From Sinobaca qinghaiensis (GTDB lineage Bacteria > Bacillota > Bacilli > Bacillales > Marinococcaceae), in assembly GCF_003610495.1 (NCBI RefSeq), contig NZ_RAPK01000010.1:186001-250000 (forward strand): 64,000 bases of DNA, in the 5' to 3' direction. The translations under genes were made by a program, and so were the position numbers. How positions within the stretch are numbered: position 1 is the first letter of the stretch; each line of letters starts with the position of its first letter. Shown here in pieces: positions 8,590 to 16,545 of this stretch. Below the pieces are notes generated by a model. That model had not been told where the DNA came from. It saw only the letters and a program-made list of their open reading frames with translations, and searched no databases.

Positions 8590-8946
8590 ATGGCACTAAC
8601 TACTCACATTCTAGATATCGCCCACGGCCGCCCGGCAGCTTCCGTCCAGGTGCAGCTGTTCTCTATTGATGAAGCTGGTACCCGTACCCAGCTGCGTGAG
8701 GATTGGACAAATGACGATGGCAGGCTGAATGTGCCCATGCTCCATGCAGATCAGCTTAAAGCCGGTGAATATGAAATGCTGTTTTTTATTGGAAATTACT
8801 TTGCATCTATAGAACAAGCCCCGGCAGACGAACCTCGTTTCCTGCAGCATGTCTGCATAAGATTCGGCATCTCTGCACCTGAGGAGCATTATCACATACC
8901 GCTCCTTATTTCTCCCTGGGGCTACCAGACCTACCGGGGCAGCTGA
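8590..8946 (+). CDS. uraH: 5-hydroxyisourate hydrolase (transthyretin-like)
   Basis: A 118-residue HIU hydrolase that turns 5-hydroxyisourate, the product of uricase, into OHCU. The N-terminal THILDIAHGRPA with its histidine, an internal RxDWTNDDGR segment and the C-terminal YRGS tetrapeptide are the family hallmarks and make up the active site. AGAAAGGAGA supports the start. It is in one operon with uraD, which uses its product, and with the purine permease 32 bases downstream. B. subtilis calls it pucM. Confidence 0.92.
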   Translation: MALTTHILDIAHGRPAASVQVQLFSIDEAGTRTQLREDWTNDDGRLNVPMLHADQLKAGEYEMLFFIGNYFASIEQAPADEPRFLQHVCIRFGISAPEEHYHIPLLISPWGYQTYRGS

Positions 8947-8978
8947 TACTTTATCGTCGAAGAAGGAGAGAACCATAG

Positions 8979-10292
8979 ATGAAGAATTATTTTTCTTTTG
9001 AAGCCCTACATACTAATTACCGTAAAGAAAGCATTGCAGGCGTGACCACTTTCCTGTCGATGGCATATATTTTATTTGTTAATCCGATGATTCTCAGTGA
9101 TGCAGGAATGGATGAAGGAGCCGTTTTTACAGCCACCGCGCTTGCTGCGGCTCTTGGTACCATTATCATGGGTATTCTGGCTAAATATCCAATTGCCCTT
9201 GCGCCCGGCATGGGATTGAACGCTTTTTTCTCCTACACTGTCGTGCTGGGGCTGGGCATTGACTGGCAGATTGCTTTATTTGGAGTGTTTATGTCCGGTA
9301 TTGTGTTTATGGCTATCACCATGTTTGGAGTTAGGGAAAAAGTCATCAACGCTATTCCCGCCCAGCTGAAATATGCTGTTGGGGCCGGTATTGGATTGTT
9401 TATTGCTTTTATCGGCCTGAAAAATGCCGGAATTGTCGTTGCAGATGAATCGACTGTAGTAGGTCTCGGTTCCATTACCGAACCGACAGTACTGCTCGCC
9501 TGCTTCGGTCTTGTCGTCACTGTCATTCTAATGGTTCTCAAAGTATACGGCGGGATTTTCTTCGGCATGATTCTTACATCGATTGCCGGCATGGCAGCAG
9601 GTCTTATTGCATTCCCATCCGCAGTCATATCTCCTGCCCCAAGCCTGGCGCCCACGTTTGGAGCGGCTTTCACACAGCTTGGGAGCCTGGATTGGACAAC
9701 AGCTGTCATTGTTCAGCTTATTATCGTCATCTTAACGTTTTTATTTGTCGATTTTTTTGACACGGCCGGAACCTTGTATGCCGTGGCCAACCAGGCAGGT
9801 TTTATAAAAGATAACAAGCTTCCGCGGGCGGGCAAAGCCCTTCTGTCTGACTCATCCGCTACGGCAATAGGCGCTGTTCTTGGTACCTCAACGACGACTG
9901 CTTATATTGAATCTTCATCCGGAGTAGCAGCAGGCGGCCGGACAGGCTTTACGTCTATCGTTACGGCGGGATGCTTTTTAGCGGCCCTGTTTTTCTCCCC
10001 CCTTCTGGCAGTCGTAACAGAAGAGGTAACAGCTGCTGCCTTAATTATGGTAGGAGTGCTTATGGCTTCCTCCCTCCGCTTTATTGAATGGGACAAGCTC
10101 GAAATAGCCGTCCCGGCTTTTCTGACTATTGTTGCGATGCCCCTGACATACAGCATCGCTACCGGTATCGCCTTTGGCTTTATCTTTTATCCCATTACCA
10201 TGCTTTTAAGCGGACGCCGCAAAGAAATACACCCTGTAATGTATGTGCTGCTTTTCGTTTTTCTCGCCTACTTTTTCTTTTTAAGCGAATAA
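8979..10292 (+). CDS. NCS2-family purine permease (AzgA/PbuG type)
   Basis: A 437-residue membrane transporter with about 12-14 hydrophobic segments. Family motifs include KYPIALAPGMGLNAFF (about residue 68) and the substrate-binding loop FVDFFDTAGTLYAVANQAG (about residue 255), followed by SATAIGAVLGTSTTTAYIESS. It should import hypoxanthine, guanine or adenine by proton symport. Its placement after uraD-uraH suggests it feeds purine degradation. It is a same-length paralogue of the riboswitch-controlled pbuG copy at 45043-46356. No riboswitch precedes this copy. The substrate among the oxopurines cannot be told from sequence. Confidence 0.88.
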   Translation: MKNYFSFEALHTNYRKESIAGVTTFLSMAYILFVNPMILSDAGMDEGAVFTATALAAALGTIIMGILAKYPIALAPGMGLNAFFSYTVVLGLGIDWQIALFGVFMSGIVFMAITMFGVREKVINAIPAQLKYAVGAGIGLFIAFIGLKNAGIVVADESTVVGLGSITEPTVLLACFGLVVTVILMVLKVYGGIFFGMILTSIAGMAAGLIAFPSAVISPAPSLAPTFGAAFTQLGSLDWTTAVIVQLIIVILTFLFVDFFDTAGTLYAVANQAGFIKDNKLPRAGKALLSDSSATAIGAVLGTSTTTAYIESSSGVAAGGRTGFTSIVTAGCFLAALFFSPLLAVVTEEVTAAALIMVGVLMASSLRFIEWDKLEIAVPAFLTIVAMPLTYSIATGIAFGFIFYPITMLLSGRRKEIHPVMYVLLFVFLAYFFFLSE

Positions 10293-10304
10293 TACAGGTA
10301 GAAA

Positions 10305-10352
10305 AACAAACAGGCTGTTGAGAATGTTGTTTCTCAGCAGCCTGTTTGTTTC
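10305..10352 (+). terminator. Terminator after the purine permease, possibly bidirectional
   Basis: A long stem pairs AAACAAACAGGCTG with CAGCCTGTTTGTTT and continues inward through TGAGAA/TTCTCA. The right arm is T-rich, and the left arm read on the other strand is as well. It sits between two convergent genes and could end both. Confidence 0.8.
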
Positions 10353-10371
10353 CATTCTGTCATTGTATACA

Positions 10372-11223
10372 TTAGAGATGAATCAGCACTTTGCCGAATT
10401 TACCTCCTGTTGTTACCGGTACGTCTTTTCCATACATATCGTTTAAGTACTCAACAGCTTCTTGGATCTGATCGTTATTTAACGAAATGTTGTAATCAGT
10501 AAACCACGCATTTATATTATTTCCAACTTCGTCTAAGCTCATGCTGGTCGTTTTTTGATGACGTTCAATTAATGACTGATACGAATAATCATTTACATAA
10601 AGCAGCTGCAGTAAATAATACATATCCGTAGAAATACTTTCGCCCTCTACTTCCAGCACCGGCATTAATTCTTCAACCAACTTATTTTCTTTAGCCCCTG
10701 CCATCAGGCTGATATAGACATATTTATCTGCGCAGCTGATTGCTTTTTCTACGGCTTTCCAACTCGTAAGAGCCGGACACATAGAGGCAAACACCAGGTC
10801 AAACGTACCGTATTTATCCAATTCCACTTCTTCAAATGATTGATTGATAATGTTTAGATTAACTGCATGATGCTCCGCATTTTCTTCCAGCATACTTGTT
10901 AGCATCGAAGAGGGTTCCAGTGAATGGACGCCGGCACCTTTTTTTGAAAAAGGAATGCTGAAAACACCTGAAGCAGCCCCGACATCCAAAATAGATAAAT
11001 GTTCAAAAGAACCCGTCTGCTGTTCGATCCATGTGATGATCCGTTTCGTGCGTTTTATTCCCCCGGCACTAAAAGAATCTGCATTAAATTTTTCTGCCCA
11101 ATTTTCAAAACCTTTGGATTGATACGAGCCCTGCCCCGCTTTTTCCATCTTTTTAATCGCAGTATTCGGATCATTCTGCCACGCCTGTTCCCAATAATCC
11201 TTGGTGAACAATGGTTTATTCAT
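10372..11223 (-). CDS. Class I SAM-dependent methyltransferase
   Basis: A 283-residue protein. The glycine-rich SAM motif I, LSILDVGAASGVFSIPFSK, lies near residue 76, followed by the acidic ribose-binding position in VHSLEPS and a FDLVFASMCP motif IV-like strand. The substrate is unknown. The N-terminal KDYWEQAWQNDP resembles small-molecule methyltransferases of Bacilli. It lies 72 bases downstream of an Rrf2-family regulator on the same strand and may be its target. The pair is wedged between the two purine catabolic blocks without an obvious pathway link. Confidence 0.8.
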   Translation of the reverse strand: MNKPLFTKDYWEQAWQNDPNTAIKKMEKAGQGSYQSKGFENWAEKFNADSFSAGGIKRTKRIITWIEQQTGSFEHLSILDVGAASGVFSIPFSKKGAGVHSLEPSSMLTSMLEENAEHHAVNLNIINQSFEEVELDKYGTFDLVFASMCPALTSWKAVEKAISCADKYVYISLMAGAKENKLVEELMPVLEVEGESISTDMYYLLQLLYVNDYSYQSLIERHQKTTSMSLDEVGNNINAWFTDYNISLNNDQIQEAVEYLNDMYGKDVPVTTGGKFGKVLIHL

Positions 11224-11295
11224 TATCTTCTTCCTTTCTATTACAACTATAAAAGAGTCATGATGTATGTGATCAGCCTAAAAATAAAGACTGTC

Positions 11296-11703
11296 TTATT
11301 TAGGAACAGCCTCTTTATTCTTTATTAAATCTGCTATTGTTGTCTGTCTTAGTTCATCTTCCATTTTCAACTCTGCTGTGGACATCACCTGTTCAATGGC
11401 ACATCCTTCTCCATGGTTAAAGTGGCAGTCAAACAGCGAAGATTTCCCTTCGATTGCATGAATAATATCGAGAAAAGAAATAGATTCCCATTCACGTGGT
11501 AACGAGTAACCGCCATGAGCGCCCGATGCAGAAACCACGAGCCTTTCTTTTACTAACTTCGTCAATATTTTCGATAAATACGTTGGAGACACGGATTGTT
11601 GTTCCGCCAGCTGCTGGACTCCTACAGGCTTGTCCACTTCAGAAGTCACAGCCAGATGGAGCATAGTGTGCAGTGCATAATTGGTTCCTTTAGAAAACTT
11701 CAA
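11296..11703 (-). CDS. Rrf2-family transcriptional regulator
   Basis: A winged-helix regulator of about 135 residues. The N-terminus KFSKGTNYALHTMLHLA and the helix VQQLAEQQSVSPTYLSKIL match the Rrf2 family. A beta-wing GAHGGYSLPRE follows. Cysteines occur in DCHFNHGEGC near residues 100-107; Rrf2 proteins such as NsrR or IscR use three cysteines for an iron-sulfur cluster, and only two are seen here, so metal or redox sensing is uncertain. I prefer the TTG at 11703 because AGGTGA lies six bases before it and the protein then begins like relatives; a GTG at 11712 gives three more residues. Confidence 0.8.
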   Translation of the reverse strand: MKFSKGTNYALHTMLHLAVTSEVDKPVGVQQLAEQQSVSPTYLSKILTKLVKERLVVSASGAHGGYSLPREWESISFLDIIHAIEGKSSLFDCHFNHGEGCAIEQVMSTAELKMEDELRQTTIADLIKNKEAVPK

Positions 11704-11743
11704 CTGCTTCACCTACTTTTAATAATAAAGATATCATAGATTC

Positions 11744-11772
11744 ATTTTATCTTTTATAAATTTTTCTGTCAA
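11744..11772 (-). promoter_or_regulatory. Sigma-A promoter of the Rrf2 regulator gene
   Basis: Minus-strand TTGACA and TAAAAT are separated by exactly 17 bases, about 40 bases before the start codon. This is close to consensus. Confidence 0.7.
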
Positions 11773-11840
11773 TTGATATCGATGGCCTGCTGTTAAAATA
11801 CATGTGCACATGTTCTTTTCAGGAGCCAAAGAGAATCTTT

Positions 11841-12767
11841 CTACTGAAGCGAACCGGCGATTGTATCTATATTATGACGGAACATTCCTTCGTAGGTTCC
11901 TTCTTCTGTTCCTGCGTCTCCCATCGCATCCGAATACAATTCGCCTCCGACCTCCACTTCATGATCCTGCCGGGCGGCTCCTTCTATAATGGCATTAATA
12001 GAACGTCCGGACACGCTGGATTCTACAAACACAGCACCTATTTCCCGCTCTACAAGCAGATTCACAATGTTATCTACATCCCGCACGCTGTACTCCGAAT
12101 CCGTACTCAGCCCCTGCAGTCCTTCTACTTCCAAATCATAGGCGCTGCCGAAATACCCGAAGGCGTCATGAGCTGTAACGAGAACCCTGCTTTCATCCGG
12201 TATCCTGCCCAGCTCTTCTTCTGCATACGTGTCAAGCTCTGTCAGCATGTTCTTATATGCCTCTCCCTGCTGCTCATAGTATTCACCGTTCTCTGTATTC
12301 AGCGAAGACAGCTCTTCTGTTACAGCGTCCGCCGTGTAGCTCCACATGTCCGGATCAAACCAGACGTGCGGATCCGTGGAATCACTGTCTGCTTCGGTCT
12401 GCAGCATATCTTCTGGAATATTCTCCGCTACGGGCACAGCGGTTGTTTCACTTCCTACATTATCAAACACTTCCTGCATGTTCCCTTCCAGATTCAATCC
12501 ATTGTAAAAAATAATATCGGCATTCGCCAGTTTGCCTATATCTTCCTGGGTCGGTTGATACAGGTGAGGATCCACCCCCGGTCCCATTAACGTTTCCACT
12601 TCTACGTATTCGCCGCCGATGTCGTTAACCATGTCCCCGACTTGAGAGGTAGTTGCAAGAATCCGCAGTGGTTCCTCTTCGCTTACCGAAGTAGTCTCTT
12701 CGGTGCCACAGGCCGCCAATATCCCCGTCAATGCAGCAATACAAATTCCGAATCCGGCTTTTTTCAA
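11841..12767 (-). CDS. Metal ABC transporter substrate-binding lipoprotein (ZnuA/MntA/TroA family)
   Basis: A 308-residue secreted lipoprotein. The signal sequence ends in a lipobox (ILAACG) at about residues 16-21. Cluster A-I metal ligands are visible: a histidine in GPGVDPHLYQPT, a second in DPHVWFDPD, and late acidic ligands around EVEGLQGLSTDSEYS and VFVESSVSGRS. It would bind Mn2+ or Zn2+ outside the membrane and hand it to a permease. No permease or ATPase gene is adjacent, so it is an orphan here. It starts at TTG with AGGAGG seven bases upstream. MntR-like palindromes upstream favour manganese, as an inference. Confidence 0.88.
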   Translation of the reverse strand: MKKAGFGICIAALTGILAACGTEETTSVSEEEPLRILATTSQVGDMVNDIGGEYVEVETLMGPGVDPHLYQPTQEDIGKLANADIIFYNGLNLEGNMQEVFDNVGSETTAVPVAENIPEDMLQTEADSDSTDPHVWFDPDMWSYTADAVTEELSSLNTENGEYYEQQGEAYKNMLTELDTYAEEELGRIPDESRVLVTAHDAFGYFGSAYDLEVEGLQGLSTDSEYSVRDVDNIVNLLVEREIGAVFVESSVSGRSINAIIEGAARQDHEVEVGGELYSDAMGDAGTEEGTYEGMFRHNIDTIAGSLQ

Positions 12768-12784
12768 CTTGCTTCCTCCTATGT

Positions 12785-12883
12785 TTTGCCTATGGGCAAA
12801 TCTTATAGTAAAAAAATATAATTTAGCTAAAGTCTAAAATGTTTCCTTAAGGAAAGAATAGACTATTTTTTATTTTTCGTCAA
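12785..12883 (-). promoter_or_regulatory. Promoter and palindromic operators of the metal-binding lipoprotein gene
   Basis: On the minus strand a -35 TTGACG (12878-12883) and a -10 TATTCT (12855-12860) are spaced by 17 bases. Immediately after the -10 lies the perfect palindrome TTTCCTTAAGGAAA (12842-12855). Further down are TTTAGCTAAA (12822-12831) and TTTGCCTATGGGCAAA (12785-12800), just before the ribosome binding site. The first and last resemble MntR boxes of the TTTGCCTTAAGGAAAC type. Repression by a DtxR/MntR protein is inferred. Confidence 0.6.
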
Positions 12884-12902
12884 TTATCTTTCCATCTGCC
12901 CA

Positions 12903-12930
12903 AATAAAAAAAGCCCTGTTCAGGACTTTT
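12903..12930 (-). terminator. Terminator of the xanthine dehydrogenase operon
   Basis: On the minus strand AAGTCCTG pairs with CAGGGCTT through a two-base loop and is followed by TTTTTT. The left arm overlaps the last codons and stop of the iron-sulfur subunit gene, an unusually tight arrangement. Confidence 0.75.
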
Positions 12931-13435
12931 CATTCGCTGCCTGAACATTCAGGACTTCGGCAGCCTTTCGAACCGCCCTGATAATACTGGCATACCCTGT
13001 ACAGCGGCAGAGGTTGCCTGCCAGAGCTTCCTGAATGTCTGTGATAGACGGATCACTATTTTGATTTAAAAGAGCTTTAGCCGCTACAATCATGCCGGGC
13101 GTACAGTATCCGCACTGGAATCCACCCTCTGTCAAAAACGCTTCCTGAATGGGATCCATCGCTTCTTTTGATCCGATTCCTTCAATGGTCGTTATGCTGC
13201 TTCCTTCTACCTGGCAGGGCATCAGCAGACAGGCATTCATCAGCTCACCGTCTACGAGAATCGAACAGGCTCCGCAGCGTCCCACCCCGCAGGAAATCTT
13301 GGTCCCCGTCTGCTGCAGATCTTCTCTAAGCACGTCCGCCATTCTTGCTGATGGATTCCCGCTGTAGCTCACCTGTTGGTTATTCACCTGAAAGTGAACA
13401 TCCTTTTTCACCGTGCTGTTATACCCTGGCTTCAT
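12920..13435 (-). CDS. pucE: Xanthine dehydrogenase iron-sulfur subunit
   Basis: A 171-residue protein with two [2Fe-2S] domains. The plant-ferredoxin-like cysteines are in CGVGRCGACSILVDG with a further cysteine in NACLLMPC. The second cluster is CGYCTPGM and LCRCTGY. It passes electrons from the molybdenum centre to FAD during hypoxanthine to xanthine to urate oxidation in the cytoplasm. Its start overlaps the end of the large subunit gene by 17 bases, so the subunits are co-translated. It is the last gene of the operon. Confidence 0.93.
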   Translation of the reverse strand: MKPGYNSTVKKDVHFQVNNQQVSYSGNPSARMADVLREDLQQTGTKISCGVGRCGACSILVDGELMNACLLMPCQVEGSSITTIEGIGSKEAMDPIQEAFLTEGGFQCGYCTPGMIVAAKALLNQNSDPSITDIQEALAGNLCRCTGYASIIRAVRKAAEVLNVQAANEKS

Positions 13436-15686
13436 ATCTATTCTCCTTTCGGCCGAGCTTCATCAGTATTTCCCTGGAAATCGGAATGCTCGTAATATGT
13501 GTGCCGATGGCCTGAAAAACAGCTTCAGCAATTGCAGGAGCCACAGCCACCGTTCCGATTTCACCTACTCCCCGCGGTCCATACTGGTCATTTTCATACA
13601 AGTCTTCAATTGCTTCCACTTTCATTTCAGCCGGCGCATCCTGAATACTTGGAATCATATACGTATCCAGGTTATCTGTATCATACTGCCCATTTGTCAT
13701 CGCGGCATTTTCCATTAAGCTGTAGCCGATCGACATCACGCCGCCGCCTTCCACCTGGCCTCTGTATCCTTTAGGATTTACTACGGGTCCGGCCGCTACA
13801 GCATGCTGCAGGTCTATCACTCTCACGACGCCAAGACGCATGTCAATTTCTATTTCCACCACAACAGATCCGAATGTATATAAGAAATGACCGGAATCAA
13901 TTTCATCAGGCGTAACCGGAAAATCAAAAGTAGTCTGGACTTCCAGCGTTTTCTCCGGAAATGCTTCAGCGAGCTCACGGTAGGTTATGGCCTGTTCCCT
14001 CGTTTCAAACTTATAAAGACCGCCTTTTCCTGTATAAAAATCCGCCGGGCTTTTGTCCAGGAGTGCGGCAGCCCGTTCAAACAGCTGCTGTTGAAATAAT
14101 GGCTTCAGGCGCTGGACGGCATGATGGACCATGCTGGTTCCGCGTGATGCTGTAGTTGACCCCGACACCGGGACTTTTTCAGTGTCTCCAATAAGAAAAC
14201 AAACATCCTCCCGCCGGCATTCGAAAGCCTGGACGAGAGTATTTTCAATAACCGCTACGATGCCCTGCCCGCACTCCTCAAATCCAAATACACCTTCTAT
14301 TTTCCCTTCCCGGTTCAGGCGGATCATGCCTCCGGAAGGATCCAGCCTTCCGTATCCAAGCCCGCCGCCGTGCATCGTTACAGCCGTACCAATACCGCGT
14401 TTAATATATTTGCCGGGGGGCTGCTTTTCTTTCAGCTCTGCTTCCTTTTCTTTTCTTATACGTTCAGCTGCTTCCAGGACAAGCAGGCCGCCATTTGTCG
14501 GTGCAATACGATGGCCGAGCGGTCCCGGTGACTCATTTTTCCTCATATTCGCTGCCTGAAAATCATGCAGATCCATATTTAAAGCTGCAGCAAGCCGGCT
14601 GATCTGGCCTTCAAGTGCAAATGTGATCTGGTTGCCGCCAAAGCCGCGGAATTCACCGGCTACACCATTATTTGTGTAAATCGACAAGCCTTTCGTATGC
14701 ACATTTTCGATGTCATAAGGACCTGAGGCATGTTCTACGGCAAACTCCAGAATAGCCGGCCCCAGCGTGGCATAGGCTCCCGTATCAGCCTCAATATAGG
14801 TCTGGTGGGCGAGCAGTTTTCCTTCTCTGTCCGCCCCGGTTTTCATTTTAATTTTCATCGCATGGCGTTTAATGCCGGCACGAACTGATTCTTTACGGCT
14901 GTTATGAATATGGACCGGTTTTCCTGTTTTTAACGCAAGCAGCGCCGCATAAGGCTGAACGTTAAGCTCATCTTTTCCACCGAACGAACCTCCCATTGGA
15001 CTCGATACTACACGGATGTTCTCTTCTTCCATTTGTAGAATTCTGGAGAGCTGAAACCGGTCTTTCAGGCCGTGCTGAGTGCCCATGTAGACGGTAATGC
15101 CTCCGTTTTTTTCCGGCACTACTACCCCGCCTTCTGTTTCCATATAGGTGTGCATCTGCCGGGGCGTTTCATAGGTTTCCTCCACTACCACATCGCAGGA
15201 CGCAAAAGCTTCTTCTGCACTGCCGCGTTTCTGCTCAGCCCGATGAAGAATATTTCCCTCTTTATGAAGCTCCGCTGCTTCTTTCGCCAGGCTTTTTTCC
15301 ATCGTATCCAGAATCGGAAGCTCTTCATACTCTACAATAATTTTATCCAAAGCTTCTTCTGCAGCTTCTTTGGAAACAGCTGCGACTGCTGCAACCGCAT
15401 CTCCCATGTATCGTACTTTCTCTTCGCAGAAGACCGGCTGATTGGGCGTAACAATGCCAAACCCGTTTAAACCGGGAACATCTGCCGCTGTGATGACCGC
15501 CTTTACGCCGGGAAGTTCTTCAGCATCTTTTGTATGAATGCTTTTGATCAAAGCGTGGGGATAATGGCTCCGCAGAACCCTTCCATAGAGCATTCCTTCC
15601 ATACGGCGGTCTGTTAAATATTTAAGTGATCCCGTTACTTTCTCTATTCCATCCGGGCGGATTTTTCCATCATTTTTCAGGGGCAT
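13419..15686 (-). CDS. pucD: Xanthine dehydrogenase molybdopterin-binding subunit
   Basis: A 755-residue large subunit of the xanthine oxidase family. The Moco-binding sequences GGSFGGKDELNVQPYAALL (about residue 228) and FRGFGGNQ are seen. The C-terminal GVGEIGTVAVAPAI (about residue 720) carries the expected catalytic glutamate. The N-terminal a/b hammerhead domain includes SLKYLTDRRMEGMLYG. It catalyses hydroxylation of hypoxanthine and xanthine. It sits between the FAD and iron-sulfur subunit genes with overlaps on both sides. Close relatives acting on nicotinate or aldehydes cannot be excluded by sequence alone, but the purine context is strong. Confidence 0.92.
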   Translation of the reverse strand: MPLKNDGKIRPDGIEKVTGSLKYLTDRRMEGMLYGRVLRSHYPHALIKSIHTKDAEELPGVKAVITAADVPGLNGFGIVTPNQPVFCEEKVRYMGDAVAAVAAVSKEAAEEALDKIIVEYEELPILDTMEKSLAKEAAELHKEGNILHRAEQKRGSAEEAFASCDVVVEETYETPRQMHTYMETEGGVVVPEKNGGITVYMGTQHGLKDRFQLSRILQMEEENIRVVSSPMGGSFGGKDELNVQPYAALLALKTGKPVHIHNSRKESVRAGIKRHAMKIKMKTGADREGKLLAHQTYIEADTGAYATLGPAILEFAVEHASGPYDIENVHTKGLSIYTNNGVAGEFRGFGGNQITFALEGQISRLAAALNMDLHDFQAANMRKNESPGPLGHRIAPTNGGLLVLEAAERIRKEKEAELKEKQPPGKYIKRGIGTAVTMHGGGLGYGRLDPSGGMIRLNREGKIEGVFGFEECGQGIVAVIENTLVQAFECRREDVCFLIGDTEKVPVSGSTTASRGTSMVHHAVQRLKPLFQQQLFERAAALLDKSPADFYTGKGGLYKFETREQAITYRELAEAFPEKTLEVQTTFDFPVTPDEIDSGHFLYTFGSVVVEIEIDMRLGVVRVIDLQHAVAAGPVVNPKGYRGQVEGGGVMSIGYSLMENAAMTNGQYDTDNLDTYMIPSIQDAPAEMKVEAIEDLYENDQYGPRGVGEIGTVAVAPAIAEAVFQAIGTHITSIPISREILMKLGRKENRYEARV

Positions 15687-16545
15687 TGCTTACCTCCTCC
15701 TTTTTCCATGTCTCCAGTGCCGATTCCAAAATCATACCGGCCGCCATTTTTCGATACTCTGCCCCTGCAAACACATCAGATTCCGGAGCATAGTCCTCCA
15801 AAATAGTATCGCAGGCTGTCGTGACAGCAGCATTTGTCAGTGCCTGATTTTCCAGACAGGATTCTACTGCCTGCATCCGCTGCGGGGTCTGATTTCCTCC
15901 GCCTACAGCGATTCGTACATGCTTGAGCCGTCCTGACGGGGTCCAGTCTGCAGATGCGGCTACCGTTAAAATGGATGGACTGAAGGTTTCCCGGCTGCCT
16001 ACCTTTTCAAAAAAAGCAAGCGCCGGTGCCGGCAGGGGAATCTTTACAGCCAGAAGCAGTGCGGCTTTTTCCTGCATCAGGCTTAAATATTGGTCCAGGG
16101 GGAGCACCTGTTCTCCTTTTTCATCTATGAAATGGACGTCGGCATTTAATGCAAGCAGGGACGCCGCCGCATCGCCTTTGCGATAGCCGATGTTCCCTCC
16201 AATCGTTCCCTGATTTCTGACAGCAGGCGAGCCGACAGCTCCGGCTGCTCTGCATAATACAGGAGCGTATGCCTTTAGAATAGGATGATTCATGCAATAA
16301 CGAAGAGGCACATCCGCTCCAATGGAGAGAACATCTTTTCCATCAAGCACTTGTCTTTGCAGTGTTTTCAGATCAAGAGCCTTGAGCATAATCACATAGG
16401 GCGGCAGCGGCACACCTTTTTCCCGCTGGAGCTGAAAAGTGGTGCCTCCCATCATAAAAGCGGCATCTCTGCCGTATTTTTCTTTCATCTGCCAGGCTTC
16501 TTCTATTGTATTTGGTGTTAAAATGACACTGTTTGCAGCAGCCAT
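15670..16545 (-). CDS. pucC: Xanthine dehydrogenase FAD-binding subunit
   Basis: A 291-residue flavin subunit of the CO dehydrogenase/xanthine dehydrogenase type. The FAD-binding motifs MMGGTTFQLQ near residue 31 and the region AVGSPAVRNQGTIGGNIGYRKGDAA near residues 103-127 match the family. It accepts electrons from the iron-sulfur subunit and reduces NAD+. It overlaps the MobA-like gene upstream by 28 bases and the large subunit gene downstream by 17 bases. Confidence 0.92.
   Translation of the reverse strand: MAAANSVILTPNTIEEAWQMKEKYGRDAAFMMGGTTFQLQREKGVPLPPYVIMLKALDLKTLQRQVLDGKDVLSIGADVPLRYCMNHPILKAYAPVLCRAAGAVGSPAVRNQGTIGGNIGYRKGDAAASLLALNADVHFIDEKGEQVLPLDQYLSLMQEKAALLLAVKIPLPAPALAFFEKVGSRETFSPSILTVAASADWTPSGRLKHVRIAVGGGNQTPQRMQAVESCLENQALTNAAVTTACDTILEDYAPESDVFAGAEYRKMAAGMILESALETWKKEEVSNAPEK

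Noticed and set aside
11802-12590. 262-residue plus-strand frame opposite the metal-binding lipoprotein gene
   Set aside because: It is an antisense shadow of a gene with clear family motifs, a lipobox and a ribosome binding site; it has no start signal of its own and looks cysteine- and histidine-rich at random.
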